This document shows positions 15,636 through 23,863 of a DNA stretch of 43,041 nucleotides, one piece after another. The notes beneath the pieces were generated by a model, which searched no databases, was not told the origin of the DNA, and saw only the letters and a list, made by a program, of their open reading frames with translations. A program made the position numbers and the translations under genes. The first letter of the stretch is position 1. Each line of letters begins with the position of its first letter. The stretch comes from Bacteroidales bacterium (GTDB taxonomy: Bacteria; Bacteroidota; Bacteroidia; Bacteroidales; UBA932): positions 1 through 43,041 of the forward strand of contig SUYO01000012.1 of assembly GCA_015060385.1 (NCBI GenBank), in the 5' to 3' direction.

Positions 15636-15637
15636 GT

Positions 15638-18238
15638 CTATTTCTTTGTTACGATATACTCAACTCTTGTTCCGTCGTTCATTGCCGAAAGTATGGCCTT
15701 CACCTTGTCCACAGTAACAGACTTTATGCGGGCCTCATATCCTGTAGTGAAATCCTTTCCTGCCAGATGTCTTCTGGATATGACATTCAGCCAGTAGAAC
15801 GGCACCTTCATCTCCAGGGTCAAAGCATCCTTCAGCTGTGCCTTGAAGGCCTCCACATCCTCTGACCTGACATCATAGCCTCCTACTCCTGACAATACGC
15901 TACGGGCAATGGAAAGGGCCTCGATCGGGCCGGAATGGACGACATCAGAGGCAAAACCGTCAGGAGAAATCTCATTCAGAGATATATGGAAGTTGATCCG
16001 TTCATTAGGATATATCCTACATTCATGTGACAGGGACACGAACATTCCTGTCTCTGACAAGGCATCGGACAGAGCCTTCTTCAGTATCATTGCAGCGACC
16101 TCTGCAGCCATGAACGTATCCGTGGTAAGAGCAAGAGGAACCGACAAGGCTATGTCAACGCTGTTGCCTTCTCCGTCAACGGTATATGTCGACCACCCTG
16201 ATGCAGGCTGGTACCGCACAAGAGGACGCCTGAATGACGTATTCCTGACAGCAAAGCCTCCGACATGAGCGACCAGCGATTTCTTCAGCACATCCTCATC
16301 GATATCCCCGACTATTATCAGGACTCCGTCATTTGCCTTTGCACTCTGGTCCATGAAAAATCTTTCAGCCCGATCAGAAAGGTCAGGAGACAATGATTCA
16401 AGCATTTTATAGGACACATGTCTGAAATCAGGGCACATAAGGTCATTCACCTTGGCAATCACCTCGGCAGAAGTTCCCTTTCTCATTTCGTTACGCAGAC
16501 CTTCTCCCGACTCATAATATCTGACAGCCTCATCATCAGCTCTTCTGCCGTTCATCACAGCAAGCAGTGACTTAAGCATCAGGTCATGCTTGTCGCTGTC
16601 AGCCGAACCGCTCAACATCATCGCATTCAGGTTCACATGTACATCCATGGACATTCCTTCGGAGGCCAGCATATCCAGGAAATCCTTTGCCGGCATGTCA
16701 AATATCCTGCTGAGCATGAAGTAATCGGAAATATAGCCTCCCTCTCCTTTCTCCAGACCATCTATCGATCCGAAACCTCCGTTCAAGGCAAGGTTGTAGA
16801 ATATTCTTCCACCCGTCGGCATATTCTTGAACACCACCTTGAATCCGTTGGCAAAAGTCCATTCCTTTCCCTTCGACATGTGATCGACCTTCTCCGTGCG
16901 TATCTTCATCTTGACGTCCGGGCTCACATGCTGAAGGAAAGCCTCTTCCTCTGCCATTTCAGGTGCAGCATGGAACTCAGCAGGTGATTTCCATGCTGTT
17001 TCGAACACAGTCCTCAACTCTTCCTCGCTCATTTGGGATACATACGAAACCGTCATGTTCTTCTCCGGATCCAGCAGGGCTGAGGAAATATTGTTGAAAA
17101 GCCGTAGGTCTGTCGTATCAGGCACCTGACGACCGGCAAGAAAATCGTATTTCGTCTTCAATGTAGCAAGACTTCCATTGTAAAGAAAGGACATCACACA
17201 ACGATCCACATATTCCGAATTCGTAAATACCGGCTCAAGAGAGGTTTCGCGGAGATGATCCATACATACCTGATGTATTCTGGAAAGATCGCGAATATCC
17301 GTATGTCCGGCATCAATCGCACTCATGATTCCGGAAACGGTCTTTACTGTTTCCGGAAAATCCTCATGTGCCACATGAACCCCTATGGAAAAGGCTTCGT
17401 CTCCGGAAGTCTGAAGACTAGTGGCATGAGTGGAGGTAATGTCTGCGTAAGGTATGCCCTTATCCTTCAATGATTCTCCTATGTACTCCTTTGAAATCAT
17501 TCCAAGCTCGGCAAGATACATTTCATATATGACAGGCTGAATGGTATTCATGTAGTTTCTCGGAGTCCTGGCAGAACGCCATGTAAGCGTCAGGGATGCC
17601 AGATTGCGGACAGAATCCCTCTGCTTCAGATATTCCGGTCCGCTTTCCTCCCATACGTATTCCTGTCTGGGAGAAGATGGCGCTGCCGGAGTCATATATG
17701 ATATCATCTTGAGCTTTTCCGCAACCGATGCCGCATCGACATCTCCAGCTATGATAACCGCCTGATCGGACGGAGCATACCACCTGCGCACAAACTCATC
17801 CTCACTGCCGGTAATCCTGTCAACCATTCCAAGAAGGGCAAGCAGGGCGGAGTCAAGTATTTCAGGCTTGGAAACAAGGACATCATTGAAACGGAATTCC
17901 GTCGAATTATCCTTTACCTTGACGAATCCGTCTCTTCCCGGTGTCACTCCGTGAGAAGTAAAGAATTCATGGGCCAGTGTGTTTCTCGCCTCAGATACAG
18001 CCCTGTACGAGGCAGTATCCGGAATGTTTTCGGTTCCCGTCTTCTGCACCAAAGCAAAATCAACCAACCCCTTTACTGAGGGATTGGACACTATGTAATA
18101 GCTTGTACCATTGGGGAGCGTACCTGTCTTTATCGCCTTATCCGGAGCAAGAATCGGAAGATTCTGGGCAGGTACAATTATTGCAGGAATCAACCCGACC
18201 AATGCACAAAGTACTGACTTGATCAGCGTTTTAATCAT
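15638..18238 (-). CDS. M16 (insulinase-like) peptidase homologue, probably inactive
   Basis: The 866-residue protein has a Sec signal peptide (about 1-25, ending VPAQN) and should act in the periplasm. It shows a tandem M16 layout: FALVQKTGTENIPD, WYAPSDQAVIIAGDVDA and the C-terminal-domain stretches FYNLALNGGFGSI and GVLIIVGDIDEDVLKKSL. The zinc motif HxxEH of active M16 enzymes is absent; the corresponding region reads ARNTLAHEFFTSHG, and the segment with the third ligand looks shortened. It may be the inactive partner of an active M16 protein, as in M16B heterodimers, but no partner is in the window. A -7 box (18256-18263) lies just upstream. Confidence 0.82.
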   Translation of the reverse strand: MIKTLIKSVLCALVGLIPAIIVPAQNLPILAPDKAIKTGTLPNGTSYYIVSNPSVKGLVDFALVQKTGTENIPDTASYRAVSEARNTLAHEFFTSHGVTPGRDGFVKVKDNSTEFRFNDVLVSKPEILDSALLALLGMVDRITGSEDEFVRRWYAPSDQAVIIAGDVDAASVAEKLKMISYMTPAAPSSPRQEYVWEESGPEYLKQRDSVRNLASLTLTWRSARTPRNYMNTIQPVIYEMYLAELGMISKEYIGESLKDKGIPYADITSTHATSLQTSGDEAFSIGVHVAHEDFPETVKTVSGIMSAIDAGHTDIRDLSRIHQVCMDHLRETSLEPVFTNSEYVDRCVMSFLYNGSLATLKTKYDFLAGRQVPDTTDLRLFNNISSALLDPEKNMTVSYVSQMSEEELRTVFETAWKSPAEFHAAPEMAEEEAFLQHVSPDVKMKIRTEKVDHMSKGKEWTFANGFKVVFKNMPTGGRIFYNLALNGGFGSIDGLEKGEGGYISDYFMLSRIFDMPAKDFLDMLASEGMSMDVHVNLNAMMLSGSADSDKHDLMLKSLLAVMNGRRADDEAVRYYESGEGLRNEMRKGTSAEVIAKVNDLMCPDFRHVSYKMLESLSPDLSDRAERFFMDQSAKANDGVLIIVGDIDEDVLKKSLVAHVGGFAVRNTSFRRPLVRYQPASGWSTYTVDGEGNSVDIALSVPLALTTDTFMAAEVAAMILKKALSDALSETGMFVSLSHECRIYPNERINFHISLNEISPDGFASDVVHSGPIEALSIARSVLSGVGGYDVRSEDVEAFKAQLKDALTLEMKVPFYWLNVISRRHLAGKDFTTGYEARIKSVTVDKVKAILSAMNDGTRVEYIVTKK

Positions 18239-18251
18239 AAAAAATATATCT

Positions 18252-18285
18252 TTTGCAAAAATACGACTTTTTTTTTCTATTTTTG
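18252..18285 (+). promoter_or_regulatory. Promoter of the TPR protein gene
   Basis: TTTG (18252-18255) and TATTTTTG (18278-18285) with a 22-base spacer match the phylum consensus. The gene below has strongly biased codons, consistent with a strong promoter. It overlaps the divergent M16 promoter. Confidence 0.65.
18256..18263 (-). promoter_or_regulatory. -7 box of the M16-DUF3109 operon
   Basis: Minus strand TATTTTTG, exact TAnnTTTG match, 18 bases before the ATG at 18238. Confidence 0.6.
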
Positions 18286-18325
18286 CGCATCTATGCCTAT
18301 TTACATGAATAATTATTAATTACAC

Positions 18326-19264
18326 ATGAATATTATGAAGAAGATTTTCCTTTTGTTTACAGCTGCCGTTCTTTCGGCAGGCGTGGTGTTCGCACAGGAC
18401 ATCAATGAGGCAACCGAAAATTACAACAATGGTGCTATGGAGCTCCAGATGGGCAACAATGAGGCTGCAATCGGATATTTCCAGACTGCACTCGAGATGG
18501 CAGAGGCTCTTGGAGACGAGGGCATCGACGTTGCAACAAACTGCCGCAACATCATCCCTGCAGTTTACCTTTCAACAGCTAAGGACCAGATCAAGGCCAA
18601 GAATTATGATGCAGCTGTAGAGCAGCTCAACAAGGCTATCGAGGCTGCCGGCAAGTATGAGAATGCTGACGTTACTGCTGACGCAAACGAACTCATGCCG
18701 CAGGTATATGTTTCCAAGGGTAACGACTTCCTTCAGGCAAAGAGCTTCCCTGAGGCTGAGGCTGCTTACAAGAAGGCTCTCGAACTCGATGCTACAAACG
18801 GTATGGCCGCATTCCGTCTCGGACAGGCTCTCCAGCAGCAGAACAAGGTTGCTGAGGCTGAAGCTGCATATGTTCAGGCTGCTGCCAACGGACAGGAGAA
18901 GAACGCTAACAAGCAGCTTTCAAACATGTACGTGAAGCTTGCTCAGGCTTCCAACAAGGCTAAGAAGTATCAGGAAGTTATCGACTACGCAGCAAAGTCA
19001 AACCAGTACCTTGAGAACGCCAATGCATATCGTTTTGCAGCTGGTGCAAACCAGCAGCTCGGAAAGAACGATGAGTGCATCGCAAACTACGAGAAGTACC
19101 TTGAACTCAGCCCTAACGCCAAGGATGCAGCTGGTGTGAAGTTCACCATCGCGGCTCTCTATCAGCAGGCTGGAAACAAGGAGAAGGCTAAGGAGTACTA
19201 TCAGGCAGTATCTACTGACCCTCAGTACGGTCCGTCAGCACAGGAGCAGCTCAAGACTCTCTAA
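18326..19264 (+). CDS. Secreted tetratricopeptide repeat protein
   Basis: A 312-residue protein starting with a Sec signal peptide (MNIMKKIFLLFTAAVLSAGVVFAQ, cleavage after about residue 24). The rest is alpha-helical TPR repeats rich in Ala, Lys and Asn: NYNNGAMELQMGNNEAAIGYF, AKNYDAAVEQLNKAIEAA, KSFPEAEAAYKKALELDATN, NKVAEAEAAYVQAA, GKNDECIANYEKYLELSPNAKD and GNKEKAKEYYQ. TPRs bind partner proteins; the partner is unknown. ATG at 18335 (MKK) is an alternative start. Codon use is strongly biased, like the cytochrome b gene, so the protein is probably abundant. The U32 gene follows after three bases. Confidence 0.88.
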   Translation: MNIMKKIFLLFTAAVLSAGVVFAQDINEATENYNNGAMELQMGNNEAAIGYFQTALEMAEALGDEGIDVATNCRNIIPAVYLSTAKDQIKAKNYDAAVEQLNKAIEAAGKYENADVTADANELMPQVYVSKGNDFLQAKSFPEAEAAYKKALELDATNGMAAFRLGQALQQQNKVAEAEAAYVQAAANGQEKNANKQLSNMYVKLAQASNKAKKYQEVIDYAAKSNQYLENANAYRFAAGANQQLGKNDECIANYEKYLELSPNAKDAAGVKFTIAALYQQAGNKEKAKEYYQAVSTDPQYGPSAQEQLKTL

Positions 19265-19267
19265 TAC

Positions 19268-21148
19268 TTGATGAAACAGCTTGAACTGCTTGCTCCGGCA
19301 AGAGATGTACAGGTCGGCATCGCAGCAATTGACTGCGGTGCCGATGCTGTGTATATAGCCGGTCCGCAGTTCGGAGCAAGACAGGCTGCCGGCAATTCCA
19401 TCGAAGACATACGGCGGCTGTGCACATATGCCCATCGTTTCGGTGTCCGGATATTCGTGGCATTGAATACCATCATTTATGACGAGGAACTTGAGGCAGC
19501 CTACAGGCAGATGATTGAAGTTCAGGAAGCCGGAGCTGACGCTCTGATCATACAGGATATGGCGATACTGGAAATGGCAGGCAGCGGATTTGGAGACATA
19601 AGGGAAAATATCCGTATTCCGCTTCATGCCTCGACCCAGTGCGCGATAAGGACACCTGAACAGGCGGTATTTCTGGAAAGTCTTGGTTTCTCGAGGCTTA
19701 TCCTCGAACGGGAGCTCTCGCTTGACCAGATACGGGCCATCCGCAATGCCGTGACCTGCGAGCTGGAATTCTTTGTTCACGGAGCCCTTTGCGTATGCTA
19801 CAGCGGACAGTGCTATCTTTCGGAAAAGATAGCCGGACGAAGCGCCAACAGAGGTGCATGCGTCCAGGCCTGCCGTTCAAGATATGACCTCATGGACGCT
19901 TCAGGAAGGGTTCTGGTCAAGGACAAGGCCCTCCTGTCCCTCAAGGACTACAATCTGCGTGACAGATTGGAGGAGCTTGCCGAGGCAGGAATTTCATCCT
20001 TCAAGATCGAAGGACGTCTGAAGAACGCATCATATGTAAAGAATGTGGTGAGGGATTATTCCATAGCCCTTGACACTCTTGCAGCAAAACATCCTGAGCT
20101 ATATGAGAGAGGTTCGTTCGGTTCCGTTCGAGGCGGGTTCGTACCTGATACAGCCAAGACCTTCAACAGAGGCTACACCCAGCTTTTCCTTGACGGATGC
20201 AGGGGGAAGTGGGCCTCGATGGATGCCGCAAAGTCAATGGGAGAAGAGGTGGGAAGGATATCAGGTCTGAACCGTGACAGATCTGTTCTTACCGTAGAGC
20301 TGTCACAGAAGGGTATCAGCCTGAACAATGGAGACGGATTCTCATTCGTGGCAAGGAATGGTGACGTATGCGGCTTCAGGGGAGATGTCTGCGAAGGCAA
20401 TACCATAAAGACCAGACCGGTCGAGGAGATATACTCGGGAGCAACGCTGTACAGGAACATCAACGCCTCATTTGAGAAGGAACTTGACAGAAATGCATGT
20501 ACAAGGATGCTGGATGTCAGGGTAACTCTGGACTTTGACCGCAATGACGATCGCTGGATCGTAAGAGCATCTGCCTCCAGCGAAGACGGCCGCAGGATTA
20601 CTGCATCATACGATGCCGGCAATCAGGAAGCCAACAACCAGGAAAGGATGCAGGAGATGGTCTCAAGCCAGATCGGCAAGAATACCGGAATCTATTCCTT
20701 CAAGGCTGTCCGGACCAGTTCTCACACTATCCTTCCGTTCATGAGCGCATCATTCCTCAACTCCATCAGAAGGGATCTCTCCGAAAAACTGGACGCAATC
20801 CCATGCAACGGAAAAGATCTTCTCTTGAGAAAAATCGAGATTACGGACAAAAGCAGATGTCTTTTCCCTCAAAAGAAGACCAGTTACAAAAACAATATAT
20901 CTAACCGTCTGGCAGAAGGCGTCTATCTTTCATGCGGAGCGGAGTCTGTCCAGCCTGCATATGAACTTTGTCACACCGATGGAGCCGAACTCATGAGAAC
21001 CCGGTACTGCGTCAGATATGAACTCGGATTATGTCCTAAACATCACGGATGCAGGGAAGGCGGGCCTTTGTATCTCCTGAACAACGGACAGAGATTCGTA
21101 CTTCGTTTCGACTGCAGAAACTGCGAAATGACCCTTTCCGAAGCCTAG
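19268..21148 (+). CDS. U32 family protein (putative RNA hydroxylation enzyme)
   Basis: This 626-residue protein has the U32 core LELLAPARDVQVGIAAIDCGADAVYI at the start, LHASTQCAIRTPEQAVFLESLGFSRLILERELS, the signature ELEFFVHGALCVCYSGQCYLS and the RGACVQACRSRYDL cluster with several Cys, and SFKIEGRLKNASYV. The C-terminal half matches the long Bacteroidota form (DUF3656-like). E. coli U32 proteins RlhA and TrhP hydroxylate 23S rRNA and tRNA, with iron-sulfur dependence; that the Bacteroidota form does the same is inference. A tandem ATG at 19268/19271 gives two possible starts. It is downstream of the TPR gene and overlaps the lipoprotein gene by four bases. Confidence 0.88.
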   Translation: MMKQLELLAPARDVQVGIAAIDCGADAVYIAGPQFGARQAAGNSIEDIRRLCTYAHRFGVRIFVALNTIIYDEELEAAYRQMIEVQEAGADALIIQDMAILEMAGSGFGDIRENIRIPLHASTQCAIRTPEQAVFLESLGFSRLILERELSLDQIRAIRNAVTCELEFFVHGALCVCYSGQCYLSEKIAGRSANRGACVQACRSRYDLMDASGRVLVKDKALLSLKDYNLRDRLEELAEAGISSFKIEGRLKNASYVKNVVRDYSIALDTLAAKHPELYERGSFGSVRGGFVPDTAKTFNRGYTQLFLDGCRGKWASMDAAKSMGEEVGRISGLNRDRSVLTVELSQKGISLNNGDGFSFVARNGDVCGFRGDVCEGNTIKTRPVEEIYSGATLYRNINASFEKELDRNACTRMLDVRVTLDFDRNDDRWIVRASASSEDGRRITASYDAGNQEANNQERMQEMVSSQIGKNTGIYSFKAVRTSSHTILPFMSASFLNSIRRDLSEKLDAIPCNGKDLLLRKIEITDKSRCLFPQKKTSYKNNISNRLAEGVYLSCGAESVQPAYELCHTDGAELMRTRYCVRYELGLCPKHHGCREGGPLYLLNNGQRFVLRFDCRNCEMTLSEA

Positions 21149-22335
21149 TTTTCCACTATCTCGAAGGTGAGGTCTACATCACCGAACGGCCAGGCCTGTT
21201 GTTCGCACTCTTCGAACCACTCATACGCAAGTTTTCCGCGCCATACGATATCGTCCCTGACATTCAGAGGCAGGGTTATCTCGACGCCATAACTCTTTCC
21301 CTCAACAAAGACCTTGGCCTTGCTCACCCATTCGGTGCGGGTTCCACCGTCATCTTCGGTTATCATGAACGCGCATGCATCCGCCTTCTCGGACCAATCA
21401 GACATCAGTATGGCGTTGAAATTCTGAGGAATACCCACCTGATTCCTCTTGACCACTATCATGAAGTCAGTAACCATGGGACTGTACAGTCTGAGTTCTG
21501 CCTCCGTCGAGGCATTGAAATCCTCCATGTAGCCGATCTTCACGAAGAACTCCGAAGCGCCGGCAAACCATGAATCATAGTTCCTGTTCATGGTAAATTC
21601 CTTCAGGATCAAGGTTCTGAGTCCTTTTGAGGATTTGGTGGGATTTGGATTGACAATGATGGTACCGCCTCCTTCTCCCCAGTCCGGATCTTCCCTCCTC
21701 AACATCTCAAGAGAAGTGTAGCCGGCATCGTCATTCCTATTGACGACCCAGACAGGCACTTCCGACGCCATCTCCTCATCTACCAAAACTTCCTCCACAC
21801 GGCGGGAACCATCATCTTCAACCACAAGTTTATAACCGGTATTAACTTCTGCCCCATCCTCCGGATCGAATGTTATCACGGGCATGGACTCGCCGTCCCA
21901 GTCTTCTGAAAACGGCCAGTATATCTGTATATCGGATTCTGTCAAAGCCTGCAGGAACTTATCCGGGTCCATGGAAAGGGACTTTGTAGCAGACATTGAC
22001 CTTACCTGATCATCTATGAGTTTCCATAACGGCTCGTCGTAGGACTTTCCGGACTTTGATTCCTTGTCGCCCACCCCCGAGCCGGGATTGATGAAAAGCT
22101 GCCTCATAGTATATTCTTCATCATATCCGTTGTCCGAAGATGATGAAACTGCATCATGTACCTCTCCCATATGGGAATCATGTATAGGCAGCATGGCAAG
22201 TATTCCGGCCACCTCATCCAGACGGACTGAAATCTGTTCTTCGTCAGGAACCCCAGGTATCCTGTTATCTGTAATTTCACATGCTGCGGCAAGAACGGCC
22301 GTCATAGCTAAAACTGTAAGGATTCTTCTTTTCAT
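21145..22335 (-). CDS. Predicted lipoprotein, unknown function
   Basis: A 396-residue protein with a signal peptide ending in the lipobox LAAAC (Cys at about 19 from the ATG at 22333-22335). It should be a lipoprotein, in the outer or inner membrane. No named domain is recognised. The mature part is acidic and includes EVPVWVVNRNDDAGY, LILKEFTMNRNYDSWFAGASEFFVKIGYMEDF and a C-terminal VDLTFEIVEN, which looks like beta-rich secreted protein. An upstream TTG would add three residues. Its upstream region is copy 1 of the repeat that also precedes the toxin gene. It converges on the U32 gene with a four-base overlap. Confidence 0.78.
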   Translation of the reverse strand: MKRRILTVLAMTAVLAAACEITDNRIPGVPDEEQISVRLDEVAGILAMLPIHDSHMGEVHDAVSSSSDNGYDEEYTMRQLFINPGSGVGDKESKSGKSYDEPLWKLIDDQVRSMSATKSLSMDPDKFLQALTESDIQIYWPFSEDWDGESMPVITFDPEDGAEVNTGYKLVVEDDGSRRVEEVLVDEEMASEVPVWVVNRNDDAGYTSLEMLRREDPDWGEGGGTIIVNPNPTKSSKGLRTLILKEFTMNRNYDSWFAGASEFFVKIGYMEDFNASTEAELRLYSPMVTDFMIVVKRNQVGIPQNFNAILMSDWSEKADACAFMITEDDGGTRTEWVSKAKVFVEGKSYGVEITLPLNVRDDIVWRGKLAYEWFEECEQQAWPFGDVDLTFEIVEN

Positions 22336-22356
22336 ACGCCTCAAAATTTATCTGAG

Positions 22357-22530
22357 GCAAAGGTCCGAAGTATTATCCGCATACCGAAAATGTATGCGGA
22401 TAAATTTAAAAATCGCCCTCTGAAGCGATTCAGAGGGCGATTTCGGGTCAAAAATTTGTTCGATTTTTATAAAAAATCAAACAAATTGTTCCACGAATTG
22501 TTCCACAGCAGGGGGTGGTAGCTAACTGTA
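22357..22530 (-). repeat. Direct repeat copy 1 with three palindromes
   Basis: About 175 bp, nearly the same as 23461-23638. On the minus strand it holds an A/T-rich palindrome (about 22453-22487), a 15-bp perfect hairpin (22410-22424 with 22429-22443) followed by a T-run, and a 12-bp palindrome TTATCCGCATAC/GTATGCGGATAA (22373-22384 with 22392-22403) just upstream of a CTTTGC sequence. The hairpin looks like a terminator on the minus strand. The palindrome looks like an operator for the gene below, here the lipoprotein. Confidence 0.85.
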
Positions 22531-22749
22531 TCAATGATAAGGCTGAGGGACTTTATATCGGAAGTTTATCAGGTGATTCTACTGCTGCAAGACGTTGAGC
22601 GGAAAATCAGCACCTGAGGCACGCTGAGCCGCTCATCGGGGTCCTAAAAGATGCCGTTGAGCGGGAAATTGGCCCTGGAAGGCCCCTTTCCCGCTCAACG
22701 GCTTATTAGGTATAATACTTCAATTATAATCCTGAACCTTCGGGGCATA
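22531..22749. repeat. Gap after the antitoxin gene with GCCGTTGAGCGGG hairpins
   Basis: No gene is seen here. A 13-bp perfect stem, GCCGTTGAGCGGG (22653-22665) with CCCGCTCAACGGC (22690-22702), may end the antitoxin transcript. A shorter related stem occurs around 22594-22645 (TGAGCGG with CCGCTCA), so the pair looks like a duplicated palindrome. Confidence 0.55.
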
Positions 22750-23103
22750 TCAGGTCTTCAACCGCTTCTGCCCCGGATCAGCATCATGGACTCTATATGC
22801 ATTTTTGGGAACAAAGACAATACGGAGTCCCATTGCTGCCATCAGTCTGTATAGTGTAGCCACAGTTGGGATTACAAGTCCCCTTTCAAGTCTTGATATA
22901 TATCCCTTGCTGGCACCTATCTTCCTAGCAACTTCCTCTTGGGTCATATTTGCTTCTTTCCTTGCATCCAGAAGAACTTGAGCATTATACTCTTCCCAGG
23001 CTCTCTCAACTGCAGCATTTCTCTCAACACTATCTTCCGGTCCGAATTCACGCTCCAGTTCTGCACTCACATCATACAATATGTCATTTTCCATATGTTT
23101 CAT
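22750..23103 (-). CDS. HigA-type antitoxin (XRE helix-turn-helix)
   Basis: A 117-residue protein. The central Cro/C1-type helix-turn-helix covers about 47-100 (LLDARKEANMTQEEVARKIGASKGYISRLERG), and the N-terminal part is helical and acidic. It follows and overlaps the toxin gene by 20 bases, the toxin-first order typical of HigBA. Such antitoxins neutralise the toxin and repress the operon. A candidate operator is the palindrome at 23477-23507. Confidence 0.88.
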   Translation of the reverse strand: MKHMENDILYDVSAELEREFGPEDSVERNAAVERAWEEYNAQVLLDARKEANMTQEEVARKIGASKGYISRLERGLVIPTVATLYRLMAAMGLRIVFVPKNAYRVHDADPGQKRLKT

Positions 23104-23422
23104 AATATTCCTTCTTTAATCGTAATGCTTTCTCTATTTCTTTATGCGGTGTCTTTTGAGTTTTCTTACAAAAGCAATTAAGCAGAATTATCACCCTGTT
23201 TCCATCGTACATATGCATTATTCGAAATTCTAAAGTCCTATATGTCACCCGAAATTCGTATATCCCATCGCGTATGTATTTTATGTAATGGTACGGTATC
23301 TTCTCTTCCGTTTCAAGCAACAATAATGCTCTTCGTATCTTACTTCTCTCATCATCAGTAAGCTTTTCCATAAACTCCTGATAATAATGTTTGAAAGCGA
23401 CTATCTTTTTCTTTGCAAACAT
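23084..23422 (-). CDS. HigB-like toxin (Gp49 / RelE superfamily)
   Basis: A 112-residue basic protein of the phage-derived Gp49-like group. Family stretches are YIRDGIYEFRVTYRTLEFRIMHMYDGNRVIILLNCFCKKTQKTPHKEIEKALRLKKEY. RelE-superfamily toxins usually cleave mRNA on the ribosome; activity here is inferred. An upstream TTG would add 14 residues, but ATG 23420-23422 gives the usual family start. The promoter region of this gene is repeat copy 2. Confidence 0.88.
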   Translation of the reverse strand: MFAKKKIVAFKHYYQEFMEKLTDDERSKIRRALLLLETEEKIPYHYIKYIRDGIYEFRVTYRTLEFRIMHMYDGNRVIILLNCFCKKTQKTPHKEIEKALRLKKEYYETYGK

Positions 23423-23460
23423 ATAAAAAGTTATATTAAAATACAACATATTCTTATTCA

Positions 23461-23638
23461 GCAAAGTTCAAAAGCATTATCCGCATACACTAATGGTATG
23501 CGGATAAATTTAAAAATCGCCCTCTGAACCCGTTCAGAGAGCGATTTTGGGTCAAAAATTTGTTCGATTTTTATAAAAAATCAAACAAATTGTTCCACAG
23601 GATGTTCCACGGGTGATGGGTTGGTAGCTATGACTGTG
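23461..23638 (-). repeat. Direct repeat copy 2, upstream of the toxin gene
   Basis: Same layout as 22357-22530. The palindrome arms TTATCCGCATAC and GTATGCGGATAA (23477-23488 with 23496-23507) are identical to copy 1, while the seven-base loops differ. The terminator-like hairpin (23514-23528 with 23533-23547) has one mismatch. The copy starts 39 bases upstream of the toxin ATG. Confidence 0.85.
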
Positions 23639-23863
23639 TAAACAATTCTAAGCGTCAGGGCGAGAAAGGGGGCTTTCTCGTACCCACGCTAAACAAAACT
23701 GACTGATATGCCACAAAAACAGGAGCGTCGGTGCGAGTTCTGGGCAAAACCCTCACCGACGCTCCATATGGACTGCTGGCAAGTGCTGCGAGAAATCTGA
23801 AAGGTTCCATATGAATCAACAAAAGGCACCTCTAGCAGCACACTCCGGATGGCATAATGATGT
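23639..23863. repeat. Intergenic stretch with two long hairpins
   Basis: No gene is seen. Hairpin 1 (23651-23690) has CGAGAAAG/CTTTCTCG with outer GGG/CCC and AGCGT/ACGCT. Hairpin 2 (23722-23733 with 23754-23765) has a perfect 12-bp arm GGAGCGTCGGTG. Hairpin 2 could end prmC, whose stop is about 100 bases away on the minus strand, but neither has a T-run. They look like remnants of palindromic repeats. Confidence 0.5.
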
